Counted from the first letter of the stretch, positions 16,181 through 25,349 are shown. The stretch is DNA of 64,000 nt from CBDAUN01 sp965214615 (GCA_965214615.1 OZ243952.1:2480001-2544000); one strand, 5' to 3'. Numbers and translations: made by a program. The notes: a model not told the origin generated them from the sequence alone.

Positions 16181-17482
16181 TTAGGACACCGTCTCGCCGC
16201 AAAGACCGTCCTGCTCAAATCCGGTAACGCGCACACGGCACCATGCGGCGCCTGCGTCCAATCGGTCCGCAGGAACATAAACCGGCAGGTAATTCGCCAT
16301 TCTAGTGCGCACAAGCGCTGATTCGCGGGCACAGCGGCTCTCGACCAAGGCGTCGCAGGTGCGCCCGACGTAGCGCGTCAGCACGTCTTTTCGCACTTGC
16401 TCTCCTACCCGTCTCAATCGTGCCGCGCGCGATTTTCGCACCGCCGCAGGCACCTGATTCGGAATCCGCGCCGCCGGCGTTCCCGACCGCTGCGAATAGG
16501 CGAAAACGTGCGGATAGGCGATTTGGAGTTCTCGCACAGCTGTCACCGTCTGTTCAAAGTCCGATTCCGTTTCCGTCGGGAATCCGGTCATGATGTCCGC
16601 CGACAGAACCAGATCCGGCAGCGATTCGCGCAAGATCGCAACCGCCCGATATGCGTCTTCCTTCGTATATCGCCGCTTCATCCGCTTCAGGATGATCGGC
16701 GCGGCGCTTTGCAGCGACAGATGGATATGCGGGCAGATGTTGCCGTTTTCGCGGAACACCTCGATCAGGTCTTCGCCGATATGCGCCGGGTCAATCGAAC
16801 TGAGGCGGATGCGAAGATCGCGGTGCCGCTGCGCAATGTGCCCCGCAAGGGCCGCCAGTGAGATTTGACTGGTGCCGCCGGCATTCAAATCCATGCCGTA
16901 TGCCCCGAGATCGATTCCGCAAAGGACGATCTCCCTAAAACCCCGGTTCGCGAACGATTCAATCTGGCGATTGATCGCGGTCGGCAGAATGGACCGGCTC
17001 GGGCCGCGCGCCTTGTGAATGATGCAAAACGTACAGCCATTGTCGCAGCCCTGCTGAATTTGCACGAACGCCCGGCTTCTCGACTCAAACCCGACGGGAA
17101 TCTCGCCAGGCAATGCGCCATCGGGACTGGGCGCCATCACATCGGGACCATCCGCCGCCTTTTTCCGGCCTGCGATCAGATCCGGTATTTCAAGCTTTCT
17201 CGATCCGGGAACGACAAGATCGACTCCGGGCAGCTGCGCGCACTCGTCGGGCTGCATTTCGGCGTAGCAGCCGGTCACTACGATCAGCGAACCCGGATGA
17301 TTGCGAACCGCCTTGCGGATCGTCTGGCGCGACTGGCGGTCCGCTTCGCGCGTTACAGTGCAGGTGTTGATGACGCAAACGCCATCAGCGCCTTCAGGCG
17401 ATTTGCCTCGCATGCGGTAGGCGATTTGCTCGGATTCGTACAGATTGACTTTGCAGCCAAGCGTTTCTACTGCGACGTTCAT
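16181..17482 (-). CDS. mtaB: tRNA ms2t6A methylthiotransferase MtaB
   Basis: A radical SAM methylthiotransferase that adds a methylthio group to t6A37 of tRNAs reading ANN codons. The 433-residue protein begins MNVAVETLGCKVNLYESEQI, with the UPF0004 domain cysteines in GCKVN, INTCTVT and TGCYAEM. The radical SAM motif is CDNGCTFCIIHKARG. The Cx3Cx2C spacing and the GCKVN opening favour MtaB over MiaB or RimO. A C-terminal TRAM-like segment (about residues 370-433) is present. It starts with ATG at 17482. It is probably transcribed separately from iscA, because a terminator-like structure lies between them. Confidence 0.92.
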   Translation of the reverse strand: MNVAVETLGCKVNLYESEQIAYRMRGKSPEGADGVCVINTCTVTREADRQSRQTIRKAVRNHPGSLIVVTGCYAEMQPDECAQLPGVDLVVPGSRKLEIPDLIAGRKKAADGPDVMAPSPDGALPGEIPVGFESRSRAFVQIQQGCDNGCTFCIIHKARGPSRSILPTAINRQIESFANRGFREIVLCGIDLGAYGMDLNAGGTSQISLAALAGHIAQRHRDLRIRLSSIDPAHIGEDLIEVFRENGNICPHIHLSLQSAAPIILKRMKRRYTKEDAYRAVAILRESLPDLVLSADIMTGFPTETESDFEQTVTAVRELQIAYPHVFAYSQRSGTPAARIPNQVPAAVRKSRAARLRRVGEQVRKDVLTRYVGRTCDALVESRCARESALVRTRMANYLPVYVPADRLDAGAAWCRVRVTGFEQDGLCGETVS

Positions 17483-17507
17483 GGCTTATTGGCAAACAGG
17501 CAATCGG

Positions 17508-17574
17508 AAAAAACGAAGACAAGACCGGCCGGCGTGGCGGTACGGACAGGAGAACCCGTTCGCACCCCGGCCGG
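17508..17574 (-). terminator. Intrinsic terminator after the iscA-like gene
   Basis: Read on the minus strand, CCGGCCGGGGTG (17563-17574) and CACGCCGGCCGG (17525-17536) form a 12-bp stem with one mismatch and a 26-base loop. About 11 bases further a run of six T follows (17508-17513). It lies 12 bp past the stop of the iscA-like gene. Each arm contains the palindrome CCGGCCGG, so alternative folds exist. Confidence 0.5.
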
Positions 17575-17585
17575 CACCAATTCTG

Positions 17586-17909
17586 CTAGTGTACGGTGAA
17601 GCTCTCGCCGCAGCCGCACTCTGCGCTGGCATTGGGGTTGACGAAAATGAACGCTTCGCCGAGTTCGTCCGTCTTCAGATCGATGGTGGTTCCATCGACC
17701 AGGCTCAGGCTGTCCTCATCAACGACAATCCGGATGCCGCGACTTTGGAACACGTGGTCGCCCGGTTCAGCCTGGTCGACGAAATCAAGTACATAGGCAA
17801 AGCCGGAGCAACCGGTCTTGCGTACGCCGAAGCGAATATCCCTGTCCTGTCCCTCGTGCAGGCGCCTTCGAATTCGCGCCGCAGCAGGCTTTGTGAGTGT
17901 TACAGACAT
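17586..17909 (-). CDS. IscA/ErpA-type iron-sulfur carrier (HesB family)
   Basis: A 107-residue A-type carrier protein that receives an Fe-S cluster and passes it to apo-enzymes. The HesB fold is seen in VTLTKPAAARIRRRL, FGVRKTGCSGFAYVLDF and the C-terminal ECGCGESF. The three invariant cysteines (one in TGCSGF, two in CGC) are present. It could be IscA, ErpA or SufA; with no iscSU or suf genes nearby I cannot choose, though CGCGESF is typical of IscA. The gene stands alone with its own promoter and terminator. Its product would serve the radical SAM enzymes RlmN and MtaB encoded beside it, though the link is only contextual. Confidence 0.92.
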   Translation of the reverse strand: MSVTLTKPAAARIRRRLHEGQDRDIRFGVRKTGCSGFAYVLDFVDQAEPGDHVFQSRGIRIVVDEDSLSLVDGTTIDLKTDELGEAFIFVNPNASAECGCGESFTVH

Positions 17910-17968
17910 TGGCAGTATTTCAATATTGCAGGTTAAAGGGCATCCATTACCCTATATGTATGTTCCCA

Positions 17969-17996
17969 ATTATAAGCATTCAAGCGGCCAGGTCGA
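17969..17996 (-). promoter_or_regulatory. Putative sigma-70 promoter of the iscA-like gene
   Basis: On the minus strand TCGACC (17991-17996, four of six bases of the -35 consensus) is followed after 16 bp by a perfect TATAAT (17969-17974). The -10 ends about 60 bp before the start codon at 17909. No IscR-like site is evident. Confidence 0.45.
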
Positions 17997-18031
17997 ACTT
18001 TCGTTCATGCCAGGGTCAAAATCCGCCCCGG

Positions 18032-18574
18032 TCACACCGGTTCGCATTGCCAGATAATTTGCTCGACCAGCTTCCGGTCCGAATAGTCCAGCTCGAATCT
18101 GCCCGCCGCAGAAGTATTTTCAATCGCATATTCGAACCTGCCGACCCCATGAGTCGCAAGCACGCCTGCAAGCCGCAGCATCCAGGCATAGGCATCTGCA
18201 TCCGACTCGCCTCGAATCAGATGAAGCGCGCTGCGGGACGGAGCCACTGCAAGCCATGTCGCAGTGAACTCGCCGTGATCTGCCGTCAGGGTCATCTTGC
18301 GAACGAAAGAGCCATCCTGCACGCGCCGGTGCGAAATCAGCATAAATACGGTGGCGCCGCAACTGAATATGAAATACGGCTCGTGTTCTGACTCCGGGCG
18401 CGGCGCGCCTGCCGTACACATCACCGAATGCCCGTAGGTTAGAGCGATGCATCGTTCCGAACGAAGCGGGTCAGGACCGAATTGATCGGTCGCCTCGCCG
18501 CCCGCCCCTTCGCCGGACATCTGCAAGGCAACCGCAGCGACCGCTATAGAATAGGCGAAACGCCGTCGATTCAT
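18032..18574 (-). CDS. Small secreted protein of unknown function
   Basis: I do not recognise this 180-residue protein. It opens with a likely Sec signal peptide (MNRRRFAYSIAVAAVALQMS), and the rest looks globular, with two short hydrophobic beta-like stretches (PYFIFSCGATVFMLI, FTATWLAVAPS) and four cysteines in the mature part. The last stretch reads RKLVEQIIWQCEPV. The start at 18574 was preferred over an in-frame extension to 18679 because it yields the signal peptide and leaves 10 bp to the upstream DUF3750 gene instead of overlapping it. It is probably the last gene of the leftward operon that begins with the aldehyde dehydrogenase. A periplasmic role is inferred from the signal peptide only. 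Confidence 0.7.
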   Translation of the reverse strand: MNRRRFAYSIAVAAVALQMSGEGAGGEATDQFGPDPLRSERCIALTYGHSVMCTAGAPRPESEHEPYFIFSCGATVFMLISHRRVQDGSFVRKMTLTADHGEFTATWLAVAPSRSALHLIRGESDADAYAWMLRLAGVLATHGVGRFEYAIENTSAAGRFELDYSDRKLVEQIIWQCEPV

Positions 18575-18584
18575 GAAAATACCG

Positions 18585-19331
18585 TCAATTGCGCAATCCG
18601 ATGATTCCCCACCCCGGAAGCCTGATCGCCAAATCAAGGGGATCGATTCCGAAATGGGCGCCGCCAAGGTTGAATTCAATGCCTTCGGCGACTGCGACCG
18701 TCACCCCGATAACGCCCAGCACCGATATCTGATAGCCGGTGCCGCTCGGAGCGCGTGCAAAAAACTGCGTCGCCCCCAGCCAGTCCTTGCCGATGGATGT
18801 CGGGGGCAGATCAGCCCGCAGCTCGGGCACTTTGCGAGCAATCCAGGCAACGAACGTATTGCTGTTCGGCCCCGGCCATACGCGATACTGCTCCGCATAC
18901 GGGTAGTCAAGAGCCGCCCGATGAATCCTCCCTATCAGCGCTTCAGCCTCGGGTCCCCGCAAATCCGACAGCACTGCCGGGCGATTGCCGTACCAATGCC
19001 TGTCGGGAGTGTCTTTTTCGATCGACAATACGGGGCGGCCGTAGTACGCACGCCAGCCGATGACCTGGTAGACCGTATATTCATTGGCATTTGCAGGCTT
19101 GACCGAGACCCATGAATGCACGGCGAAAGCCCCTCGCCAACCCCAGGCGCGCGCCGCATAGACCTGCGCCACAGCACCCGGGTGGTGCTCCGGGTGCGGG
19201 GCGATTCCGGCGGACCCGGTGGCCGCTTCGTACCAGCGCTTGCCCAAGGCACCCTCAGTAAACGACAGAACTGCCGGACCGGACAGCAGGATCAATAATG
19301 CGATGCCAATCCATAGGGACAGACGCTTCAA
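18585..19331 (-). CDS. DUF3750 domain-containing membrane-anchored protein
   Basis: A 248-residue protein of unknown function. The N-terminus is a hydrophobic anchor or uncleaved signal (LSLWIGIALLILLSGPAVLS). The following region (VYAARAWGWRGAFAVHSWVS, YTVYQVIGWR, YPYAEQYRVWPGPNSNTFVAW) matches the DUF3750 family as I know it, in which conserved His, Asn and Ser/Thr have suggested a hydrolase-like fold. A hydrophobic, Gly-rich C-terminus follows (ISVLGVIGVTVAVAEGIEFN). The start is a TTG at 19331 that overlaps the trmJ stop (TTGA), supporting coupled translation. Confidence 0.75.
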   Translation of the reverse strand: MKRLSLWIGIALLILLSGPAVLSFTEGALGKRWYEAATGSAGIAPHPEHHPGAVAQVYAARAWGWRGAFAVHSWVSVKPANANEYTVYQVIGWRAYYGRPVLSIEKDTPDRHWYGNRPAVLSDLRGPEAEALIGRIHRAALDYPYAEQYRVWPGPNSNTFVAWIARKVPELRADLPPTSIGKDWLGATQFFARAPSGTGYQISVLGVIGVTVAVAEGIEFNLGGAHFGIDPLDLAIRLPGWGIIGLRN

Positions 19332-20101
19332 CTTCGTTCACCGTCATCTGACAGGCGCTTGCGCGACGAAGCCGGACGCGGGGTCAAAATAGCCGTGAAC
19401 ACTCCGCGCATGATGTTGACCTCCTCGTCAGTCATATTCGAACGGACGAAAATTCGGCGAATCTTGCGCAGCAGCGACTCTCGCGGGCCCTCGGCGATAA
19501 ATCCGGTTTGCCGCGCAACCTGCTCGAGATGGTCGAAAAAGCCCGCCATTTCGGCACTGGTCGCCGGCCGCGCCGCTTCGGGCGCCGATGCCTCAGGCGC
19601 CAGCGGGGACCGGCCTGAGTCCAGCGCCGCCTTTCGCAGTTCATAAAGCATGATCAGCGCAGCACCTGCAAGATTGATCGACGGCGACCGCGGGTCGACC
19701 GGAATCCGCACTAGAACCGTGCATCGGTCGACATCCTGATTGGAAAGGCCGGTGCGCTCCGGGCCGAACAGCAACGCTGCGTTGCGGCCCGCCGCATCGG
19801 CCGCGGCAACCGCCTGCATCGACGCTTCCGGGGTCTGGGAAGGCCAGCGCACGGTGCGGGTTCTTGCACTCGTTCCAACGACAATCTCGCAATCGCCGAT
19901 TGCTTGTTCCAGCGTGTCGCATACCCGGGCATCGCGCAGAATCTGCTCGTTGCCGGCAGACCGGGCAAATGCCTCCTCGTTCAAGAACTCGACGGGCCGC
20001 ACGAGTTCGAGATGATGCAGCCCCATGTTGCCCATCGCGCGCGCAACGGCGCCGATATTCCCCGGATGAGAGGTATCGATGAGGACGACACGTACCGCCA
20101 C
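19328..20101 (-). CDS. trmJ: tRNA (cytidine/uridine-2'-O)-methyltransferase TrmJ
   Basis: A SPOUT-class methyltransferase that 2'-O-methylates position 32 in the anticodon loop of several tRNAs. The N-terminal region reads VVLIDTSHPGNIGAVARAMG. The knot motifs are LLFGPERTGLSNQDVDRC and SINLAGAALIMLYELRKA, and the C-terminal dimer tail includes FDHLEQVARQTGF and RKIRRIFVRSNMTDEE. The product is 257 residues. I place the start at the GTG at 20101, because the frame upstream (to 20209) is Cys/Arg-rich, unlike the family, and overlaps the aldehyde dehydrogenase gene. In many gammaproteobacteria trmJ sits with iscR and suhB; here suhB lies about 1.8 kb away on the other strand. Confidence 0.93.
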   Translation of the reverse strand: MAVRVVLIDTSHPGNIGAVARAMGNMGLHHLELVRPVEFLNEEAFARSAGNEQILRDARVCDTLEQAIGDCEIVVGTSARTRTVRWPSQTPEASMQAVAAADAAGRNAALLFGPERTGLSNQDVDRCTVLVRIPVDPRSPSINLAGAALIMLYELRKAALDSGRSPLAPEASAPEAARPATSAEMAGFFDHLEQVARQTGFIAEGPRESLLRKIRRIFVRSNMTDEEVNIMRGVFTAILTPRPASSRKRLSDDGERS

Positions 20102-20123
20102 GGCAGAATAATCGCTACACGGC

Positions 20124-21599
20124 CTATTGAAGTATGAACGGATTCGGCAGTTCCTTCGCCGTCGACAGCCACACGCTCTTGACCTGCAGGTAGTCGCGTA
20201 TTGCGGCAATTCCGCTTTCGCGGCCGAGTCCGCTGCGCTTCATGCCGCCGAACGGCATCATGTAGCTGAACGCCCTGTAGGTATTGACCCATACGGTTCC
20301 GGCCTTGAGCGCCTTGGTAAAGCGCATGGCTCTTCGAATGTCCTGAGTCCATACGCCGGCGGCAAGCCCGTACACCACATCGTTGGCGATGCGGACCGCT
20401 TCGTCCTCGTCTTCAAAGGCGATCACTGACAGCACCGGACCGAACACCTCCTCCTGGGCGATGCGCATGTCGTTGGTTACGCCGGTAAATATGGTCGGCT
20501 CGACGAACTGGTCTCCGCCGCCATCGACCACGCACGGATTGCCGCCGAAGACGCACTGCGCCCCTTCGCTCTTTGCGATATCGATATACGACATCACCTT
20601 GTCATACTGCTGGCGCGTAGTGATGGGCCCGACATGGGTATTCGCGTCCATGGGATCGCCGACTCTGGCGTTTTTTGCAAGATCAAGCAGGCGCTCGAGA
20701 AATTCATCATGCACGCTTCGCTGCAGCAGCAGCCGCGAACCCGCGACACAGGTCTGCCCGGCCGCGGCAAAGATGCCTGAAACAACACCTTTGGCGGCCA
20801 TGTCCATGTCGGCATCCTCAAAAACGATATTCGGCGATTTCCCGCCCAGTTCAAGCGACACGTGCTTAATGTCCCTGGCAGCGCTTTCGTAAATTTTTGC
20901 ACCGGATGCGTCCGAGCCGGTAAATGTGATCTTCGCCACGTCCTTGTGCGCAACAAGCGCAGCACCGGTATCGGCACCGAATCCTGTAACGACATTGAAC
21001 ACGCCGTCGGGAAATCCGGCATCCTTGACCAGCTGCGCGTATTCCAGCGTGCTGGCTGACGCGAATTCCGACGGCTTGACCACCACTGTGTTGCCTGCCG
21101 CAAGCGCCGGAGCGCACTTCCAGGCGACAAACAGCAAAGGCGAATTCCAGGCCGTAATCGCGGCGACCACGCCGAGCGGCTCATAGGTGGTATAGGAAAA
21201 CGCGTCTTTCTTATCGACCGGCATGATAGAGCCTTCAATCTTGTCTGCCAGACCGCCGAAATAGTACCACCATTCCGGGTGGTACTTCATTTGCGCGCTC
21301 ATCTCCGAAAGCAGCTTGCCATTGTCGCGAACCTCCAGTTCGGCAAGCCGGTCGGCGTTCTGCGCAACCAGGTCGCCGAGCCGCCGCATGAGCTTGCCTC
21401 TGGCGCTTGCAGTCATTTCGGACCAGGCCGGATCATTCAGCGCCCTAGAAGCGGCTTCGACCGCCCGGTCGACATCGACGGGCGAGCCCTTGGGGATGCG
21501 CGCCCACGGCCTTGAGGAATACGGATCGGCCGATTCGAACCATTCGCCGCTTTCCGGGTCGACGTACTGTCCGTCAATAAACAATTGATATGTCTTCAT
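20124..21599 (-). CDS. NAD(P)-dependent aldehyde dehydrogenase
   Basis: A 491-residue class-3-fold aldehyde dehydrogenase that oxidises aldehydes to acids. Landmarks are ITAWNSPLLFVAWKCAPALA, the cofactor and Glu region KHVSLELGGKSPNIVFEDAD, the catalytic Cys in AAGQTCVAGSRLLLQ and the end PFGGMKRSGLGRESG. Residues around the active site resemble enzymes annotated as betaine-aldehyde, hydroxymuconic-semialdehyde or vanillin dehydrogenases; the substrate cannot be fixed. It is the first gene of a leftward run with trmJ 22 bp downstream. Confidence 0.92.
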   Translation of the reverse strand: MKTYQLFIDGQYVDPESGEWFESADPYSSRPWARIPKGSPVDVDRAVEAASRALNDPAWSEMTASARGKLMRRLGDLVAQNADRLAELEVRDNGKLLSEMSAQMKYHPEWWYYFGGLADKIEGSIMPVDKKDAFSYTTYEPLGVVAAITAWNSPLLFVAWKCAPALAAGNTVVVKPSEFASASTLEYAQLVKDAGFPDGVFNVVTGFGADTGAALVAHKDVAKITFTGSDASGAKIYESAARDIKHVSLELGGKSPNIVFEDADMDMAAKGVVSGIFAAAGQTCVAGSRLLLQRSVHDEFLERLLDLAKNARVGDPMDANTHVGPITTRQQYDKVMSYIDIAKSEGAQCVFGGNPCVVDGGGDQFVEPTIFTGVTNDMRIAQEEVFGPVLSVIAFEDEDEAVRIANDVVYGLAAGVWTQDIRRAMRFTKALKAGTVWVNTYRAFSYMMPFGGMKRSGLGRESGIAAIRDYLQVKSVWLSTAKELPNPFILQ

Positions 21600-21937
21600 G
21601 TTTGGATACTATTGAATTGATTTAAATGACTTTTAGGGCTCACAGCGAACCGTCAGCCGGAGTGAAACGCAAAACCGCCTTGCGTCGCTTCGTGTTAGAA
21701 TGCCCTACCGCAAATGCACAAGACACCTGCCTATGCGCCACCTGCGGCAAACCCGCGGCAGTGCCGCTGCTTCGAACACCGACGCTGTAAGCCGCTTGGA
21801 CGTCAGAGCGTGTCGCAATTTCGCCCAATTTCGTCGCATATTAAGAATTTGGCGCAAGGTGCAGACATTATAAGAGTCAGGAATCACGTGCATGCGCCTA
21901 TTTCGACACTGACAGCCTCAAACCGGACCACAAGCCA
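21600..21937. other. Divergent intergenic region between aldehyde dehydrogenase and suhB
   Basis: 338 bp without a gene. A TATAAG hexamer near 21870, about 63 bp before the suhB start, could be the suhB -10 box, though no well-spaced -35 is visible. TAGAAT near 21696 is a second weak candidate. No regulator site or RNA was recognised. Confidence 0.4.
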
Positions 21938-22744
21938 TTGCATCCACTACTGAACATAGCCGTGAAGGCGGCCCGCCAAGCCGGCAAGACCATCATTCAG
22001 AACTCCTACCGGGTGGAACGCGTGGGTTTCTACGAAAAGGGCAAGCACGACTACGTCTCGGACATTGACCGATACGCCGAAAGCGAAATCGTAGATGCGG
22101 TGCGCAAGGCGTATCCGGAGCACTCAATACTTGCCGAAGAAGGCACCCGGTACCAGGGCAACGATTACGAGTGGATCATCGATCCGCTCGACGGAACGAC
22201 CAACTACCTACACGGGGTGCCGCAATTTGCGGTCTCCATCGCGATCCGCTACGCCGGCAAGCTTCAGCACGCAGTCGTACTCGACCCTGTGCTCGGAGAG
22301 CTTTTCACCGCATCTCGAGGCGACGGGGCCTACCTGAACGAAAAGCGCATTCGCGCCAGCAAGGCAAAGAATCTAAGCGACTGCCTGATCGGAACCGGGT
22401 TTCCTTTTCGAGAGAACGACAACATAGACGAATGGATCGCAGTGTTCCGCGAGCTGGCGCCCAGGACTTCGGGCATCCGGCGTCCGGGTTCGGCGGCGAT
22501 CGATCTGGCCTATGTCGCCGCAGGCCGCTACGACGGCTTCTGGGAATCGGGCCTGAAAATCTGGGACATGGCCGCCGGCGCCCTGCTGGTTGAAGAGGCA
22601 GGCGGGATGGTGACCGATTTCAATCGCGACGCCGGCTATCTCGATTCGGGGCGGATCATCGCTGCAAATCCCGAAATCTACAACGATCTGTACCAGATCA
22701 TACACAACAGCGCCGGCAAGACCGGAAAGTCCCCAGACAGATAG
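21938..22744 (+). CDS. suhB: Inositol monophosphatase family protein SuhB
   Basis: A Mg-dependent phosphatase of the inositol monophosphatase superfamily; SuhB also joins rRNA transcription antitermination complexes in E. coli. The 268-residue protein opens HPLLNIAVKAARQAGKTII, close to the E. coli N-terminus. Metal-binding motifs are ILAEEGT, WIIDPLDGTTNYLHG and the C-terminal GLKIWDMAAGALLVEEAGG. The start is a TTG at 21938, the only codon that gives this canonical N-terminus. Its stop is followed one base later by the mutS ATG, so the two are co-transcribed and probably coupled. Confidence 0.95.
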   Translation: MHPLLNIAVKAARQAGKTIIQNSYRVERVGFYEKGKHDYVSDIDRYAESEIVDAVRKAYPEHSILAEEGTRYQGNDYEWIIDPLDGTTNYLHGVPQFAVSIAIRYAGKLQHAVVLDPVLGELFTASRGDGAYLNEKRIRASKAKNLSDCLIGTGFPFRENDNIDEWIAVFRELAPRTSGIRRPGSAAIDLAYVAAGRYDGFWESGLKIWDMAAGALLVEEAGGMVTDFNRDAGYLDSGRIIAANPEIYNDLYQIIHNSAGKTGKSPDR

Positions 22745-22745
22745 A

Positions 22746-25316
22746 ATGGCACGCGGCCCGAAAGGCAGGCAAACGCCGATGATGCAGCAGTACTGGAGCA
22801 TCAAGGCTGACTATCCCGATACGCTCCTGTTCTATCGCATGGGCGACTTCTACGAACTGTTCTACGAAGACGCCGAAAAGGCTTCGAAATTGCTCGACAT
22901 CACCCTGACCAGCCGCAACAAGTCCGATGCGAACCAGATTCTGATGGCCGGCGTCCCGGCCCACAGCGTCAACCACTACATTGCAAAGCTGGTCAACCAG
23001 TCAATCCCTGTAGCCATTTGCGATCAGGTCGGCGACCCGAAAACGTCCAAGGGCCCTGTCGAGCGCAAAGTGACCCGTGTTCTGACACCGGGCACCCTCA
23101 CCGATGACAGTCTGCTTGATGCGCGATCGGAAAACCTGCTCGCGGCCGTGCAGACCCGGCGCGATGCGCGCGCCATTGCCCAATTGGAGCTTTCGAGCGG
23201 AAGATTCTCGGCGCGCGTTCTCAGCGACAGCGAATCCGTCGAGTCTGAATTGGCGCGCATCGGCGCAGCGGAGATTCTTGTCGCCGACAACGATGATATC
23301 GATATCGGAGGCGCCCGGATACAGCAGGTGCCGGATTGGTACTTCAGCTACGAGCGCGCGGCACAGATTCTCAAGTCCCAGTTCCGGGTTCCGGACGTAT
23401 CTGTTTTCGATGGCGACCGCTACCCGGCTGCGACCTCTGTTGCCGGCGCCTTGCTGCAATACGCCAAGGATGTCTACGCATCGGATTTTCCGCACATACG
23501 AAGCTTGCGGATCGAGAAGCCGGAATACTATCTGATTCTTGACCACCACAGCTGGCGCAACCTTGAAATCGAATCGACGCTTGGCGGCGAATCCAAGGGC
23601 GCCCTGCTGTCGCTGTTTGATCAATGCGCAACTGCGATGGGGGCGAGGCAGCTTCGAAGATGGTTTCGCAATCCCGTACGCAACCGCGACGAGATTGAGC
23701 GGCGGCATCAGATTATCGGACATTTCTGCGACAGCGCCCTGCATCAGCGTGCCAAGGCAGGTCTTCGGGAAATCTCCGATCTGGAACGCATCGTTTCGCG
23801 CATCGCCACCAAGTCGGCAACTCCGATTGATCTGGCAGCGCTTCGAAACTCTTTGGAAGCCCTGCCTGAACTGATGTCCGCCATAGTGCCGGACAACTGC
23901 GGCGCACTTGCCGAACTATGCGCCATGATCGATCCGCTGCCGGACACATCGGATCTGATCAGGCGCTCAATTCGCGATGAGCCGGCCGCCGGACTGCGCG
24001 ACGGAGGCGTGATCCGCGAAGGATACGATGCCGAACTGGATGAACTGATCAGGCTGCGCGACGGATCCGACGCCGCACTTTCGCAGATGGAGGCGCGCGA
24101 GCAGGAGCGCACCGGGATCAGGAACCTTCGAATCCTGTACAACCGCGTATACGGCTATTCCATCGAAGTATCGCGCCTTGCCGCCGATCAGGTTCCCCAG
24201 GACTACATCCGGCGTCAGACGCTGAAGAACAAGGAACGCTACGCGACTGCCGAGCTTCGCGAGTTTGAAAGCCGCATTCTCAGCGCGCGCGAGCGCGCGG
24301 TCGCCAAGGAGCGCGCCCTGTTCGACGAATTGCTTGAACAGCTTCTGGCGCAAGTTCCAGGCATTCAGCAGACAGCCCAGGCGCTGGCGCAGATCGATGT
24401 CCTGAGCAACTTCGCAGAACGCGCATCCAGTCTGATTCTGAACCGCCCGACACTGACAGAAAAACCCGGCATCTTTATTGAAGACGGACGTCACCCGGTC
24501 GTAGAGAGCGTGCCGAATCAGCAATTCGTACCGAACTCGGCGCGATTGCCGCACGAGCGCAGACTGATGATGATCACGGGACCGAACATGGGCGGCAAGA
24601 GCACCTACATGAGACAGACTGCGCTGATCGCATATCTGGCCCATGTCGGGTCCTACGTCCCCGCCAAGGAAGCGACCATCGGCCCGCTGGACCGCATCTT
24701 CACCCGCATCGGCGCATCGGACGACCTGGCCAGCGGCAGATCGACATTCATGGTGGAAATGACGGAGATGGCGACGATCCTGCATGCCGCCACTGATAGC
24801 AGCCTGGTTCTGGTCGATGAAATCGGCCGGGGCACCAGCACATTTGACGGGCTGGCCCTGGCCTGGGCGTGCGCTGTGAATCTGGCTCGCAAAGTGCAGG
24901 CATATACCCTGTTTTCGACCCACTACTTCGAACTCACCGCACTGGCCGACATCATTCCGGGCACCCGCAATGTGCATCTGGACGCGGTCGAATACGACGG
25001 TGACATCGTGTTTCTCTACGAAGTGAAAGAGGGCGCTGCCCGGCAAAGCTACGGATTGCAGGTGGCGCGCCTGGCAGGCGTTCCCGAGGACGTCATCCGC
25101 GACGCAATGGTCAAGCTTGACGAACTGACACAGTCGGCCGATGCCCGGCAATCCGTAGCCAAGCCCCGTCCCCTGCAGCTGTCGCTGTTCAGCCAGCCCG
25201 ACGCAGCCGATTCCCGGGTTGCGGAAAAATTGAATAAAGCGCAGCCGGATGAGATGACGCCCCGCGAAGCGCTTGATTTTATCTACGAACTCAAGGCGCT
25301 CGGCGATCAAGGCTGA
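22746..25316 (+). CDS. mutS: DNA mismatch repair protein MutS
   Basis: Recognises base mismatches and small loops and recruits MutL. The 856-residue protein has the typical length. The mismatch-binding domain shows MGDFYELFYEDAEKASKLL (the Phe-x-Glu motif) and AGVPAHSVNHYIAKLV. The ATPase has the Walker A motif GPNMGGKSTYMRQT, and then EMATILHAATDSSLVLVDEI and GRGTSTFDGLALAWA. The C-terminal helix-turn-helix and dimer region follows (ARLAGVPEDVIRDA). No frameshift or missing motif is seen, so the strain need not be a mutator. It converges on the MttB-like gene with 33 bp between the stops. Confidence 0.98.
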   Translation: MARGPKGRQTPMMQQYWSIKADYPDTLLFYRMGDFYELFYEDAEKASKLLDITLTSRNKSDANQILMAGVPAHSVNHYIAKLVNQSIPVAICDQVGDPKTSKGPVERKVTRVLTPGTLTDDSLLDARSENLLAAVQTRRDARAIAQLELSSGRFSARVLSDSESVESELARIGAAEILVADNDDIDIGGARIQQVPDWYFSYERAAQILKSQFRVPDVSVFDGDRYPAATSVAGALLQYAKDVYASDFPHIRSLRIEKPEYYLILDHHSWRNLEIESTLGGESKGALLSLFDQCATAMGARQLRRWFRNPVRNRDEIERRHQIIGHFCDSALHQRAKAGLREISDLERIVSRIATKSATPIDLAALRNSLEALPELMSAIVPDNCGALAELCAMIDPLPDTSDLIRRSIRDEPAAGLRDGGVIREGYDAELDELIRLRDGSDAALSQMEAREQERTGIRNLRILYNRVYGYSIEVSRLAADQVPQDYIRRQTLKNKERYATAELREFESRILSARERAVAKERALFDELLEQLLAQVPGIQQTAQALAQIDVLSNFAERASSLILNRPTLTEKPGIFIEDGRHPVVESVPNQQFVPNSARLPHERRLMMITGPNMGGKSTYMRQTALIAYLAHVGSYVPAKEATIGPLDRIFTRIGASDDLASGRSTFMVEMTEMATILHAATDSSLVLVDEIGRGTSTFDGLALAWACAVNLARKVQAYTLFSTHYFELTALADIIPGTRNVHLDAVEYDGDIVFLYEVKEGAARQSYGLQVARLAGVPEDVIRDAMVKLDELTQSADARQSVAKPRPLQLSLFSQPDAADSRVAEKLNKAQPDEMTPREALDFIYELKALGDQG

Positions 25317-25349
25317 AGTCCGCCTGATCTCGGTTCGTATCAGCTAAAT

